The position numbers were made by a program, and so were the translations under genes. DNA of 64,000 bases, taken from the NCBI RefSeq assembly GCF_001027105.1, contig NZ_CP011526.1, positions 186,001-250,000 of the forward strand, written 5' to 3'. The stretch is from Staphylococcus aureus. GTDB taxonomy: Bacteria > Bacillota > Bacilli > Staphylococcales > Staphylococcaceae. How positions within the stretch are numbered: position 1 is the first letter of the stretch; every line of letters starts with the position of its first letter. The notes below the pieces were generated by a model. The model had not been told where the DNA came from, did not search any database, and was given only the letters and a program-made list of their open reading frames with translations. This document shows positions 27,444 through 37,432 of the stretch, piece by piece.

Positions 27444-28628
27444 CTAACGCACATATTCAAATATAGCAGCTGCACCCATGCCGACACCAATACACATCGT
27501 AACCATGCCGTAACGGCTATCGGGACGTCTACCCATTTCATTAAGTAAACGCGCGGTTAACATTGCGCCTGTAGCACCTAATGGATGACCTAAAGCAATA
27601 GCGCCACCATTCACATTCGTACGTGATATATCTAGACCTACTTCTTTAATAGATGCAATCGTTTGAGAAGCAAATGCTTCGTTCAATTCGATCAAATCAA
27701 TGTCTTCAACAGATAGATTGCTGAGTGACAATACTTCAGGAATCGCATATGCAGGCCCAATACCCATAATTTTCGGGTCAACGCCTACTGCCTTAAAACC
27801 AACGAATCGTGCAATAGGTGTCACGCCGAGTTCTTTCACTTTATCTCCAGACATTAAAACTACAAATCCTGCACCATCAGAAAGTGGGGCAGATGTTCCT
27901 GCAGTCATAGTGCCGTCAGCTTTAAATACTGTACGTAATTTGGCTAATGCCTCCATCGTGGTGTCAGGGCGTATAAATTCATCTTGGTCAAAGATATTTG
28001 TGTGTACTTTTGGTCCTGCGTTTGTATATTCAACTGAGTTTACTTGTATTGGAATAATTTCATCTTTGAACCGACCATCACGTTGTGCGTCATAGGCACG
28101 TTGATGACTTCTGACAGCATAAGCATCTTGATCTTCGCGTGATACGTCAAATTGGGATGCTACATTTTCAGCAGTTAAACCCATAGGATATGACGCACCT
28201 ATATCATCATATTGTAAGGTTGGATTGTTTGTGGGCTCGTTGCCACCCATTGGTACGGCACTCATCAATTCAACGCCACCAGCTACAAGTATATCTCCTT
28301 GACCAGCCATAATTTGATTGGCTGCAATCGCGATGGTTTGTAATCCTGATGAGCAGTAGCGATTCACTGTTTGACCCGGTACCGTGTCAGATAATCCCGC
28401 ACGCAATGCAATCGTTCGTGCAATGTTTTGGCCTTGTAATCCTTCTGGAAAAGCCGTACCAACAATGACATCTTCAATCATATTCTTATTGAATTTTCCG
28501 TCAATACGTTTCAATACGCCTTGTAATACTTTGGCTGCGACATCATCAGGTCTTTCGTGGAATAATGCGCCTTGCTTTGCTTTCGCTGCGGCTGAACGCC
28601 CATAAGCTACAATGTATGCTTCTTGCAT
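27444..28628 (-). CDS. fadA: Acetyl-CoA acyltransferase (thiolase) FadA
   Basis: The start is the ATG of MQEAYIVAYGRS; an ATG three codons earlier abuts the GAGAGG ribosome site and is less likely. The 394-residue thiolase has the nucleophilic Cys in VNRYCSSGLQT (about residue 90), the His motif GGAIALGHPLGATG and the C-terminal Cys in MVTMCIGVGMGAA. It catalyses the last, thiolytic step of beta-oxidation. It is the last gene of the minus-strand run fadX-fadE-fadD-fadB-fadA, 29 bases after fadB. Confidence 0.95.
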   Translation of the reverse strand: MQEAYIVAYGRSAAAKAKQGALFHERPDDVAAKVLQGVLKRIDGKFNKNMIEDVIVGTAFPEGLQGQNIARTIALRAGLSDTVPGQTVNRYCSSGLQTIAIAANQIMAGQGDILVAGGVELMSAVPMGGNEPTNNPTLQYDDIGASYPMGLTAENVASQFDVSREDQDAYAVRSHQRAYDAQRDGRFKDEIIPIQVNSVEYTNAGPKVHTNIFDQDEFIRPDTTMEALAKLRTVFKADGTMTAGTSAPLSDGAGFVVLMSGDKVKELGVTPIARFVGFKAVGVDPKIMGIGPAYAIPEVLSLSNLSVEDIDLIELNEAFASQTIASIKEVGLDISRTNVNGGAIALGHPLGATGAMLTARLLNEMGRRPDSRYGMVTMCIGVGMGAAAIFEYVR

Positions 28629-28657
28629 GGTTATCATCCTCTCTTAATGACTATCTT

Positions 28658-30919
28658 TTAATTACGTAATGGCTTACCAGTTTTTAACATATGTGCAATT
28701 CTTTCATATGATTTTTTAGATTTTAGTAAGTCAATAAAGCCAATTTTCTCCAACGATTGAATGTAACGTTGATTGATAAATGTATTTCTTGGTAAATCAC
28801 CACCCGCTAAAATTGTGGCGATATTTAAGGCAATATGATAATCATGGTCGCTAATAAAATGACCCCGTCTTTGCGCATCTAATTGTCCTTGGATCAATGC
28901 TTTGAAGTCTTCACCTAAAGCGATATATTGATGTCTAGGATTCGGAATATAGTTTGTTTCTGCTTCATATTTCGCACGTTTGAGCGCAACTTCGACACGT
29001 TGTGCTGTATTGAAAATAATCGTATCTGTATCACGTAAATAACCATAACGACGTGCCTCAAAGGCATTTGTAGAGACTTTCGCAAATGCGATATTCGTCA
29101 GTACTTTTGTCATGGAAGCTTGTTTGTCATCAAACTTATGCGATGTGCGTAATATGCGATCAGCCATTTCTGCAAGGCCACCGCCACTCGGTAATAAGCC
29201 AACACCTGCTTCAACAAGACCGATATATGTTTCACTTGCAGCGACAACAATAGGTGAGTAAAGTACAAGCTCACAGCCACCGCCTAAGGCACGACCTTGA
29301 ACAGCTGTGACTACTGGTTTCAAACTATACTTCAAACGATTAAAGCTATAATGTAATTTATCAATTGATTGTGCAACGACATCATCTACAAGACCGTCTT
29401 CATGCGCCTTTTTCATTAAGAAAAGGTTAGCACCCACACTGAAATTGTTACCATCTGCATAAATAACCATACTTGTGTAATGGTCATTTTCCAGTAAATC
29501 AATCGCATCAACTAACGCATCGTTGAATTCATCGGTAATGACATTATTTTTACTTTGTAATTTCAGTAACAGTTGATCATCATGAGTTACGGAAAGTTTG
29601 GCATCACCTTTATCCCAAAGTTCATCTTTTACGAAGTGAGAAATAGGTGTTGCATATTCAATGGTCTCATCTTGTTTATAAAAGCCACCATCTAAATCAC
29701 TAATCCATTGTGGTAAGTCTCCAAGTTCGTCTTCCATACGTGTTTTAACACGTTCGTATCCCATTGCATCCCATAATTGGAATGGACCAAGTTTCCAGTT
29801 GAACCCCCAGACAAGCGCACGGTCTATGTCTCGGAAATCATCGGTAGCTTTAGGTACATTGATAGCAGAGTAATAGAAATTATTACGTAATGTCTCCCAT
29901 AAAAATAGTCCCGCTTCGTCTTGCGCATTGAATATGGTATCAAGGTTATGCACTAAGTCTTTATTAAATTCATTTAAAATTGGTAATTGTGGTTGCGATA
30001 CAGGTACATAATCTTGTTTTTCAACATCGTAAACAAGTCGAGCTTTAGTTTCTTTATCCTTTTTGTAAAATCCTTGTTTCGTTTTACGTCCGAGTGCGCC
30101 ATTGTCAAACAACGTATTTACAATTTTGACATCATGAAAATAAGGTGTTTCTTCAGGTACTTGTTGCATGCCTTTAATTACAGACACTGCAATATCTAAA
30201 CCGACTAGGTCAGATAGCGCATATGTACCTGTTTTAGGACGACCAATCGCTTGCCCAGTTAAAGCATCCACATCTACAATGCTTATCTTGTGTTGCTCGG
30301 CGCGATACATAATATCATTCATTGTTTGCGTGCCGACTCTATTTGCGACAAAGCCAGGCACATCATTGACGACAATGACACCTTTACCTAACACATTTTG
30401 CGCGAAATTTTTTACATCTAATATAATAGATTCCTTCGTGTGTGACGTAGGTATTAACTCCACTAATTTCATAATACGTGGTGGGTTAAAGAAATGTAGA
30501 CCAAAGAATCGTTCTTGATCCTTCTCGTTAAATGCTTGAGCAATCGCATTAATTGGAATACCTGATGTATTTGTAGCGAATAAAGCATCTTCTTTAGCAT
30601 GTTGTAGAACTTGTTGCCAAACAGCATGCTTAATTTCAATATCTTCTTTGACTGCTTCGATATATAAATCAGCATCATCATTTACCAAGTCATCATCAAA
30701 ATTACCATATGTTAAATGACTCGCTAGATTTAAGTCGAATAGTAGCGGCCGTTTCTTATCTGTAATTTTATCGTAAGATTTTTTCGCAATGAGATTTGGA
30801 TCGTTTTTGTCCACTACAATATCTAATAGTTTTACTTTAAGTCCAGCATTCACAAAAAGTGCTGCCAGTTGAGCGCCCATTGTGCCTGCGCCAAGAACGG
30901 TTACTTTATTAATTGTCAT
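28658..30919 (-). CDS. fadB: Fused 3-hydroxyacyl-CoA dehydrogenase / enoyl-CoA hydratase FadB
   Basis: The 753-residue bifunctional enzyme starts after GGAGGAATC. The N-terminal half is the dehydrogenase: Rossmann motif VTVLGAGTMGAQLAALF, catalytic region GLHFFNPPRIMKLVELI and domain 2 VNDVPGFVANRVG. The C-terminal part (from about residue 440) is a crotonase domain with VQGRALGGGCEL. This domain order is reversed relative to E. coli FadB and matches Bacillus FadN-type proteins. Together with FadA it completes the beta-oxidation cycle. Confidence 0.95.
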   Translation of the reverse strand: MTINKVTVLGAGTMGAQLAALFVNAGLKVKLLDIVVDKNDPNLIAKKSYDKITDKKRPLLFDLNLASHLTYGNFDDDLVNDDADLYIEAVKEDIEIKHAVWQQVLQHAKEDALFATNTSGIPINAIAQAFNEKDQERFFGLHFFNPPRIMKLVELIPTSHTKESIILDVKNFAQNVLGKGVIVVNDVPGFVANRVGTQTMNDIMYRAEQHKISIVDVDALTGQAIGRPKTGTYALSDLVGLDIAVSVIKGMQQVPEETPYFHDVKIVNTLFDNGALGRKTKQGFYKKDKETKARLVYDVEKQDYVPVSQPQLPILNEFNKDLVHNLDTIFNAQDEAGLFLWETLRNNFYYSAINVPKATDDFRDIDRALVWGFNWKLGPFQLWDAMGYERVKTRMEDELGDLPQWISDLDGGFYKQDETIEYATPISHFVKDELWDKGDAKLSVTHDDQLLLKLQSKNNVITDEFNDALVDAIDLLENDHYTSMVIYADGNNFSVGANLFLMKKAHEDGLVDDVVAQSIDKLHYSFNRLKYSLKPVVTAVQGRALGGGCELVLYSPIVVAASETYIGLVEAGVGLLPSGGGLAEMADRILRTSHKFDDKQASMTKVLTNIAFAKVSTNAFEARRYGYLRDTDTIIFNTAQRVEVALKRAKYEAETNYIPNPRHQYIALGEDFKALIQGQLDAQRRGHFISDHDYHIALNIATILAGGDLPRNTFINQRYIQSLEKIGFIDLLKSKKSYERIAHMLKTGKPLRN

Positions 30920-31104
30920 AGTGATTCCTCCAATTTAGTTGAGGATAAGATAACCATTAAGATAATTGGAATAACGTTGCTATTTTATAAAATTAATTAA
31001 GTATCTTTGACAGTCATCTTAGCCTCTTATTTAAGGAAAAAGCTTTATGCTTAAAATAAGTCTTTTTTAGTGAAATTAATGCATCTCATATAATTATTTG
31101 CTAT

Positions 31105-32316
31105 TTATACGAAAGCAGAATCTCCAGTCAAAGCGCGTCCAATTACTAAGGCATTAATTTCATGTGTACCTTCGTACGTGTAAATCGCTTCTGCATCAGA
31201 GAAGAAACGTGCAATATCATAATCGTCAGCTAGTATGCCATTACCACCTGTAATACCGCGGCCCATAGCTACTGTCTCACGCAAACGTAAGGCATTCATC
31301 ATCTTCGCCGTTGAAGTTGCAACCTCGTCATATTCACCATGTGCTTGCATATTAGCTAATTGAGCACATGTTGCCATTGCTTGAGCTAAATTACCTTGCA
31401 TCATTGCTAGCTTTTCTTGTATTAACTGATATTTACTAATTGGTTTGCCGAATTGCTTACGCTCAGTGACATAATCTAATGTGGCACGTAAAGCGCCAGC
31501 CATACCACCTGTAGCCATATAAGCAACGCCTGCTCTCGTTGAATAAAGAATTTTGGCAATATCTTTAAAGCTTGTTATGTTTTGTAAGCGATCCGCTTCA
31601 TCTACTTTGACATTAGTTAATTTAATTAGGGCGTTAGGAACAATGCGAAGTGCGATTTTATTATCAATGACTTCAATATCGACGCCATCTTGTTCTGGTC
31701 TGACTACAAAGCAATGGGGTTTGCCAGTTTCTTTATTTACTGCGAATACTGGAATGACATCAGATACATGTGCACCACCAATCCATTTCTTTTCACCATT
31801 GATAACCCAAGTATCGCCTTGGCGTTCAGCGACTGTTTCAAGACCTCCCGCAACGTCCGAACCGTGTTCTGGTTCAGTTAAAGCAAAGCATGTACGCAGT
31901 TCATGTGACTGTAATTTAGGTACATATTTCGCAATTTGTTCTTTGCTACCTCCGAAATAGAAAGTGTTATGCCCTAAACCTTGGTGAACACCGAGTAGGG
32001 TAGCTAAGGAAATATCAAATCGCGCGAGTAGGTAAGACATGAAAAACTGAAATAGTTGACTAGGCATTTTGGCGTTTGGACGATCCTTGTAAAGTAATGG
32101 ATTGTTAAAATAATTTAATTCTCCCAGATCTTTAAAATAGTCCTCGGGTACAGTAGCGTCTATCCAATGTTGATTAATATTTTCACGGTACTTACTTTCT
32201 AGCAATGAATCTACTTGTTGTAAAAATTCGACTTCACCGTCTGTTAAACCTTTAGCAATACTAAGTACATCTTCAGGAAATAATGTTTTTAAGACCGTTT
32301 CTTTTTCAAATGTCAT
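31105..32316 (-). CDS. fadD: Acyl-CoA dehydrogenase
   Basis: The start is the ATG of MTFEKETVLKTLFPE, behind AGGAGGA; the longer frame upstream has a hydrophobic, non-family leader. The 403-residue FAD flavoprotein has FALTEPEHGSDVAGGLET and NGEKKWIGGAHVSDV (FAD and substrate binding) and the C-terminal catalytic segment AIYTYEGTHEINALVIGRAL. The Glu in YEGT is the catalytic base of this subfamily, which resembles glutaryl/short-chain dehydrogenases. It performs the first oxidation of beta-oxidation. S. aureus usage calls this gene fadD, unlike E. coli where FadD is the synthetase. A palindromic cre lies upstream. Confidence 0.92.
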   Translation of the reverse strand: MTFEKETVLKTLFPEDVLSIAKGLTDGEVEFLQQVDSLLESKYRENINQHWIDATVPEDYFKDLGELNYFNNPLLYKDRPNAKMPSQLFQFFMSYLLARFDISLATLLGVHQGLGHNTFYFGGSKEQIAKYVPKLQSHELRTCFALTEPEHGSDVAGGLETVAERQGDTWVINGEKKWIGGAHVSDVIPVFAVNKETGKPHCFVVRPEQDGVDIEVIDNKIALRIVPNALIKLTNVKVDEADRLQNITSFKDIAKILYSTRAGVAYMATGGMAGALRATLDYVTERKQFGKPISKYQLIQEKLAMMQGNLAQAMATCAQLANMQAHGEYDEVATSTAKMMNALRLRETVAMGRGITGGNGILADDYDIARFFSDAEAIYTYEGTHEINALVIGRALTGDSAFV

Positions 32317-32387
32317 ATAAATTCCTCCTAAAAATAATATGAATACTAATGTGAAATGCATTTAATTCAAAAACAACACGCTTTATT

Positions 32388-32401
32388 TGTAAACGCTTAC
32401 A
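32388..32401. promoter_or_regulatory. Palindromic cre between fadE and fadD
   Basis: TGTAAACGCTTACA fully satisfies the CcpA cre consensus. It lies 72 bases before the fadD start codon, inside the operon, so CcpA could block an internal promoter or elongation. Catabolite repression of the fad genes is known in S. aureus. Confidence 0.75.
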
Positions 32402-32427
32402 CTAAATGTCAAAAATTTTTATCACCT

Positions 32428-33933
32428 TTAAAGTGTTTGCGAGACTTTGTCATTCATCATTTGTCGAATCGCAAGTTTATCTGGTTTCTGCGTACTGTTT
32501 AACGGCATATGTGTCACTGGTACATACATTCTTGGGACTTTATAACCTGCTAAACGACTTCGCATATGTTGATTTAAAATTTCAGCGTAATGAGGTTCAT
32601 CTTCGCGAAGTATAATGGCTGCAGCAATTGATTCACCATATTTTGGATGATCATAGCCAACGACCACACACCGGTCTACTAGTGGATGCTCAGCTAAAGC
32701 ATTTTCGACTTCGGATGGTAAGACATTTTCGCCACCAGTTATGATTAATTCTTTTTTGCGGTCAATAATAAATATATCGCCATCGTTGTCCATCTTCGCT
32801 AAGTCACCAGTTAATAAATATCGACCATGAAATGCTTTGGCAGTCTCTGCTGGTTTATTCCAATATCCTGGCGTGACATTTTTAGCCTTAATTGCAAGTT
32901 CGCCAATCTCACCAGTAGGTACTTCCTCACCGTTATCATCAAGGATACGTGCATCAACGAACATGACTGCTTTACCAATACTCATTGGCTTACGTTTTGA
33001 ATTTTCCGGTGTATTAACAAGTACAAGAGGTGCTTCAGTTAAACCATAGCCGTTAATAATGTTTATGCCATATTGTTTAAAAGCTGCTTGGATACTTGGT
33101 AATGGTTGTGAACCACCTTGGATGATATAATCCATAGCTCTAAAATTTTCAGGATTAAAATTACTAGCACGTAGCGTACTATAATACATTGTCGGAATCA
33201 TGATAATAAATGTAGGGTGATATTGTGCAATCATGTCATTCAATTCTTCGCCGTTAAAGTAACGTTGAAGAATAAGTGTGCCACCTGACATTAATACTGG
33301 TAATACAGTATCGTTAAACCCTAAAACATGGAACATTGGTGTTGATACAATCGTAATATAGTTTGAATTGAACTTATACGTCAGCTCTAAGTTTGCACCG
33401 TTATGAACAAATGATTCATATGAGAACATCACACCTTTAGGTGATCCGGTTGTACCACTTGTATAAATTAATGCTGCAAGATCTTGTGGTTCAACAGGTG
33501 TTGCTTGAAAAGGTTGGTGATAATCTGGATTTACGATTTCATCATATTGCGCCACATCAATATCCATATGCAATAAGTTTTGGTCAATATCGGTGAGTGA
33601 ACTTAAATGTTTTTCAGCATAGAAGAGCAGTTTTAATTGTGCATCTTCCACAATGGCTGCAATTTCTTTTGGGTTAAGCCGCCAATTCAATGGTAAAAAA
33701 ACCGCACCTGTTTTAAAACAAGCAAACAATAAATCTAATATTGCAATATCATTTGGCGCAAAAATACCGATAACATCGCCTTTTTTAACACCTTGAGATG
33801 TTAAATAATGTGCCATATTATCAGCGCGTGCATTGAGTTGTTGGTATGTCCAAGATGTTTGTTTTGCGTGATCAATAACGGCAGGCTTGTCATCATCGAA
33901 GTCTGAACGCGTTTTTATCCAATCGAAATTCAT
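32428..33933 (-). CDS. fadE: Long-chain acyl-CoA synthetase (AMP-forming)
   Basis: The start is the ATG of MNFDWIKTRSDF, eight bases after AAGGGGG; codons further upstream overlap fadX. The 501-residue ANL-family enzyme has the AMP-binding P-loop LIYTSGTTGSPKGVMFSYE (about residues 155-173), NGYGLTEAP, the hinge motif LTGDLAKMDNDGDIFIIDRKKELIITGGEN, and the C-terminal Lys in MPLNSTQKPDKLAIRQ. It activates fatty acids to acyl-CoA. Naming follows S. aureus usage (fadE), which differs from E. coli. Confidence 0.92.
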   Translation of the reverse strand: MNFDWIKTRSDFDDDKPAVIDHAKQTSWTYQQLNARADNMAHYLTSQGVKKGDVIGIFAPNDIAILDLLFACFKTGAVFLPLNWRLNPKEIAAIVEDAQLKLLFYAEKHLSSLTDIDQNLLHMDIDVAQYDEIVNPDYHQPFQATPVEPQDLAALIYTSGTTGSPKGVMFSYESFVHNGANLELTYKFNSNYITIVSTPMFHVLGFNDTVLPVLMSGGTLILQRYFNGEELNDMIAQYHPTFIIMIPTMYYSTLRASNFNPENFRAMDYIIQGGSQPLPSIQAAFKQYGINIINGYGLTEAPLVLVNTPENSKRKPMSIGKAVMFVDARILDDNGEEVPTGEIGELAIKAKNVTPGYWNKPAETAKAFHGRYLLTGDLAKMDNDGDIFIIDRKKELIITGGENVLPSEVENALAEHPLVDRCVVVGYDHPKYGESIAAAIILREDEPHYAEILNQHMRSRLAGYKVPRMYVPVTHMPLNSTQKPDKLAIRQMMNDKVSQTL

Positions 33934-33958
33934 TAGTATACCCCCTTTAGCTTCACTT

Positions 33959-35521
33959 TCATACTTTATGAATTGATTGTTTAAGTTGTCCCCATTTTTC
34001 TTTGTAAATGCTGGTATCAATTAATTTTAAATGATCAGCAATAATTGGTTTAAAAGCCATTTGATTCAAAATATCTTTATGCAAATCAAGACCTGGTGCA
34101 ATTTCAATTAGTTTCAAGCCTTGATTGGTGAGTTCGAATACTGCACGATCAGTAACAAAATAGATTTCTTGCTCGAGTGATTGTGAATATTGTGCATTAA
34201 AGTCGATATGGCTCACATCTGATACAAATTTCTGGTTTTGTCCTTCAGTTTCAATGTTTAATCGTTGATTATGGCATGAGACATGACTGCCAGCTACAAA
34301 AGTACCTGAAAAGATAATTTTATTTACAGATTGCGTAATGTCTATAAAGCCACCACATCCATTTAGTCGGTCATTGAAGTAAGACACGTTGACATTGCCG
34401 TATTGATCAACCTCAGCAAAGCTAAGATAGGCAACTGATACACCATTGTTATAAATAAAATCCCATGCTCGATCATGAGGCATGCGCACATCTGCATTGT
34501 AATTCATACCAAAATGTTCACGACTCCCAACGAATCCACCGAAAATGCCAACATCTAAAATCGGTTGCACATCATGTTCAACACATTCTTCATGCAATAA
34601 ATTAGAGAGTTCATTATTGATGCCATAACCGATGCTAATTGTATCGCCATAAGTTAAAAACTGAGCAGCACGTCGGAGAATCAATTTGCGACTATTAAAA
34701 GGTAATGCGGGTTCAGGTATTCCATCAATTCGTTCTTCTCCAGACAAGGCTGGTAAATAATGACTTTGAATTACTTGGCGGTGATTCTTTTCATCTTCTG
34801 TGACGTATACATAATCGACAAGATTTCCTGGGATAACAACTTCATTCGGTTTTAGTTGATAGTCGTCAACTAAAGCTTTAACTTGTACAATAACTTTCCC
34901 ATGATTGGCTTTCGCGTTTAATGCGACATGATAACACTCGCTCAAGTACGCTTCTTGAGTTAAATAAATGTTACCTTGTTGATCTGCGTATGTTCCTCTC
35001 AGTAGTGCCACATCAACGCTAGGGAATGTGTAATGTAAGTATGTTTCATCGTTGATGGTTACTAATGAAACTAAATCATCCGTTGTTCGTGTATTTACTT
35101 TACCGCCACCGTATCTAGGATCAACAGCTGTGTTTAATCCGATTTTAGTAATAACTCCAGGTAATAATTGATTACTCTGACGATAATGAGTTGCAATGAT
35201 ACCTTGTGGTAAAAAATAAGCTTCAATGTCATTATTTTTCATTGCTTGTGCCGTTTTGGAAGAAGCCGTTAAAATACTCATAATGACACGTTTAATCATG
35301 CGACGTTCTATAAAATCATCTAAATCCGGTGCGGCACCTAAACTATGAATATCATTCGCTAATATAAACGTTAAATCATTGGGCGTATGATATGTGTCAT
35401 GTTGCGCTAACACAGCACGTAGAACTTCGGCGGGTAAGTTGGCTACAGCTAATGCTGGTAAACCAATCACATCACCATCTTTAATGATATGTTGTAAGTC
35501 GTGCCATGTGATTTGTTTCAA
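33959..35521 (-). CDS. fadX: Family-I CoA-transferase FadX (acetyl-CoA/propionate CoA-transferase type)
   Basis: The most likely start is TTG, placed five bases after GGAGGTGA and giving 520 residues (MKQITWHDLQ). An in-frame ATG six codons upstream overlaps that ribosome site. The protein fuses the alpha and beta parts of family-I CoA-transferases. N-terminal KDGDVIGLPALAVANLP binds CoA, and the second half has SIGYGINNELSNLL, where the Glu corresponds to the catalytic acyl-acceptor. It moves CoA between short-chain acids and is first in the beta-oxidation operon. Confidence 0.9.
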   Translation of the reverse strand: MKQITWHDLQHIIKDGDVIGLPALAVANLPAEVLRAVLAQHDTYHTPNDLTFILANDIHSLGAAPDLDDFIERRMIKRVIMSILTASSKTAQAMKNNDIEAYFLPQGIIATHYRQSNQLLPGVITKIGLNTAVDPRYGGGKVNTRTTDDLVSLVTINDETYLHYTFPSVDVALLRGTYADQQGNIYLTQEAYLSECYHVALNAKANHGKVIVQVKALVDDYQLKPNEVVIPGNLVDYVYVTEDEKNHRQVIQSHYLPALSGEERIDGIPEPALPFNSRKLILRRAAQFLTYGDTISIGYGINNELSNLLHEECVEHDVQPILDVGIFGGFVGSREHFGMNYNADVRMPHDRAWDFIYNNGVSVAYLSFAEVDQYGNVNVSYFNDRLNGCGGFIDITQSVNKIIFSGTFVAGSHVSCHNQRLNIETEGQNQKFVSDVSHIDFNAQYSQSLEQEIYFVTDRAVFELTNQGLKLIEIAPGLDLHKDILNQMAFKPIIADHLKLIDTSIYKEKWGQLKQSIHKV

Positions 35522-35559
35522 GCAAGTCACCTCCATCACATTTGATAAAATATAGCGTT

Positions 35560-35584
35560 TTTACACTTTGTGTAAACCCTTACA
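35560..35584. promoter_or_regulatory. Palindrome and cre-like site upstream of fadX
   Basis: TTTACAC-TTT-GTGTAAA (35560-35576) is a perfect inverted repeat about 40 bases before the fadX start. It overlaps TGTAAACCCTTACA (35571-35584), a cre-like sequence with one core mismatch. The palindrome could be an operator for a dedicated fatty-acid repressor, with CcpA binding next to it. No regulator gene lies in the operon. Confidence 0.55.
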
Positions 35585-35889
35585 AGAAATATAACATAAC
35601 GACGTTTAAAATCAATTAGAAATATCTTTTTATTCTGATAATAGACACAGTATAGACACATTTTGATGGTCGATAACAATTGTAATATCAAGGGTTTGTA
35701 ATGAATTGAATATCATTAAAATACTTATATAAAAATATTGTTCGGAATATAAAAAGTTAAATAGGTTTTGATTTTTAAATATGAAATACAAAGTGCCCAA
35801 TCGAACAAAGTATTTATATTAAAATATGGAAAATCCATCAATATTAAATTAAAATAGTTTTATTATGAAAAGTGAAAGTAGGTAAGTCT

Positions 35890-37119
35890 ATGGAAGGTCT
35901 TAATCATCGAAGAAATACAGAAAAAGAAGAGACAACACAAACGCAATCAGTTGCACCTAATACAGGTGAAGAGGGGATGTCATCAGCAAGTACACAATCA
36001 ACTAAGACGTCCGACATACATAATGAATCTATCGATAAACAAATGGAAGCTAAAGCGCATGAAACAGCGCAAAATACAGATTTAAAAAACGAAGCAAGAA
36101 GTTTATTTGATAATGCAACCAAATCAATCGGTAGACTAGCGGGCAATGATGAAAGCTTAAATCTTAATTTAAAAGATATGCTTTCTGAAGTATTTAAGCC
36201 GCATACTAAAAACGAAGCAGATGAAATATTTATAGCGGGTACTGCTAAAACTACGCCAGCAATTTGTGACATATCAGAAGAATGGGGGAAGCCATGGCTC
36301 TTTTCTCGAGTATTCATCGCTTTCACAGTAACATTTATTGGATTATGGGTCATGGCAGCAATTTTTAATAACACTAACGCGATTCCGGGTCTCATTTTTA
36401 TAGGGGCTTTAACAGTACCATTATCGGGTTTGTTCTTCTTTTATGAATCAAATGCGTTTAAAAATATTAGCATTTTTGAAGTTATTATCATGTTCTTTAT
36501 TGGCGGCGTATTTTCATTACTAAGTACGATGGTATTATATAGATTTGTCGTTTTTAGTGATCAATTCGAAAGGTTTGGTTCTTTAACATTTTTCGATGCA
36601 TTTTTAGTAGGATTAGTTGAAGAAACTGGAAAAGCACTCATTATTGTTTATTTCGTCAATAAATTGAAAACAAATAAGATTTTGAATGGATTATTAATCG
36701 GTGCTGCTATTGGTGCAGGGTTCGCAGTTTTTGAATCAGCAGGTTATATTTTGAATTTCGCTTTAGGAGAAAATGTCCCATTATTAGATATTGTCTTCAC
36801 ACGTGCGTGGACTGCGATTGGTGGTCATTTAGTTTGGTCAGCGATTGTTGGTGCTGCAATAGTTATTGCGAAAGAACAGCATGGCTTTGAATTCAAAGAT
36901 ATTTTTGATAAACGCTTTTTAATATTCTTTTTATCAGCCGTTGTTTTACATGGCATTTGGGATACATCTTTAACTGTACTTGGCAGTGATACGTTGAAAA
37001 TATTTATTTTAATCGTTATTGTGTGGATACTTGTATTCATTTTAATGGGGGCAGGTTTAAAACAAGTGAATTTACTGCAGAAAGAATTTAAAGAACAACA
37101 GAAAAAAGTAGACGAATAA
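35890..37119 (+). CDS. PrsW-family intramembrane metalloprotease
   Basis: The start is the ATG of MEGLNHRRNTEK with GTAGG upstream; a GTG six codons earlier is possible. Residues 1-125 are hydrophilic and rich in Glu, Thr and Ser, followed by about eight membrane segments. PrsW motifs are intact: EETGKALII (EExxK) near residue 244, GFAVFESAGY and the His in GGHLVWSAI, with HGIWDTSL near the end. The family includes B. subtilis PrsW, which cleaves an anti-sigma factor at site 1. No sigma/anti-sigma pair is nearby, so the substrate is unknown. Confidence 0.85.
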   Translation: MEGLNHRRNTEKEETTQTQSVAPNTGEEGMSSASTQSTKTSDIHNESIDKQMEAKAHETAQNTDLKNEARSLFDNATKSIGRLAGNDESLNLNLKDMLSEVFKPHTKNEADEIFIAGTAKTTPAICDISEEWGKPWLFSRVFIAFTVTFIGLWVMAAIFNNTNAIPGLIFIGALTVPLSGLFFFYESNAFKNISIFEVIIMFFIGGVFSLLSTMVLYRFVVFSDQFERFGSLTFFDAFLVGLVEETGKALIIVYFVNKLKTNKILNGLLIGAAIGAGFAVFESAGYILNFALGENVPLLDIVFTRAWTAIGGHLVWSAIVGAAIVIAKEQHGFEFKDIFDKRFLIFFLSAVVLHGIWDTSLTVLGSDTLKIFILIVIVWILVFILMGAGLKQVNLLQKEFKEQQKKVDE

Positions 37120-37126
37120 TAATTAA

Positions 37127-37168
37127 AGCTTATGTTGCTCATATGTTTGTGACATAAGCTATTTTTAT
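37127..37168 (+). terminator. Intrinsic terminator after the PrsW-family gene
   Basis: AGCTTATGT (37127-37135) pairs with ACATAAGCT (37152-37160), followed by a T tract. Confidence 0.8.
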
Positions 37169-37345
37169 AATTTGTCTTTAAAAGAGTGGAATAGGAATAC
37201 TTTTTGGAGTTAAAAAAGTGTTTCACGTTAAACAAATAGTGACAATTAGATTTATATAAAATGAACATGATTCACTGAAAGTATGTAATAATCATTTTAT
37301 TGAAATTCATCAAACAGAAATTAATACAATCATATAAGCAAATTA

Positions 37346-37388
37346 AACCACGCCATAATCATATTGGATGACTTCGGCGTGGTTTTTA
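37346..37388. terminator. Terminator hairpin between the PrsW gene and the SBP gene
   Basis: AACCACGCC (37346-37354) and GGCGTGGTT (37376-37384) pair perfectly, with a T run on the plus strand and a weaker one on the minus strand. Confidence 0.75.
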
Positions 37389-37396
37389 TAGTTGAA

Positions 37397-37432
37397 GCAG
37401 GGCTGAGACATAAATCAATGTCCCACACTCCC
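37397..37432. repeat. Partial copy of a dispersed intergenic repeat
   Basis: GGGCTGAGACAT and ATGTCCCACACTCC flank a short AAATCA loop. The sequence resembles the GTGGGACAG...CTGTCCCAC family common in S. aureus intergenic DNA and ends at the stop codon of the SBP gene. Confidence 0.5.
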
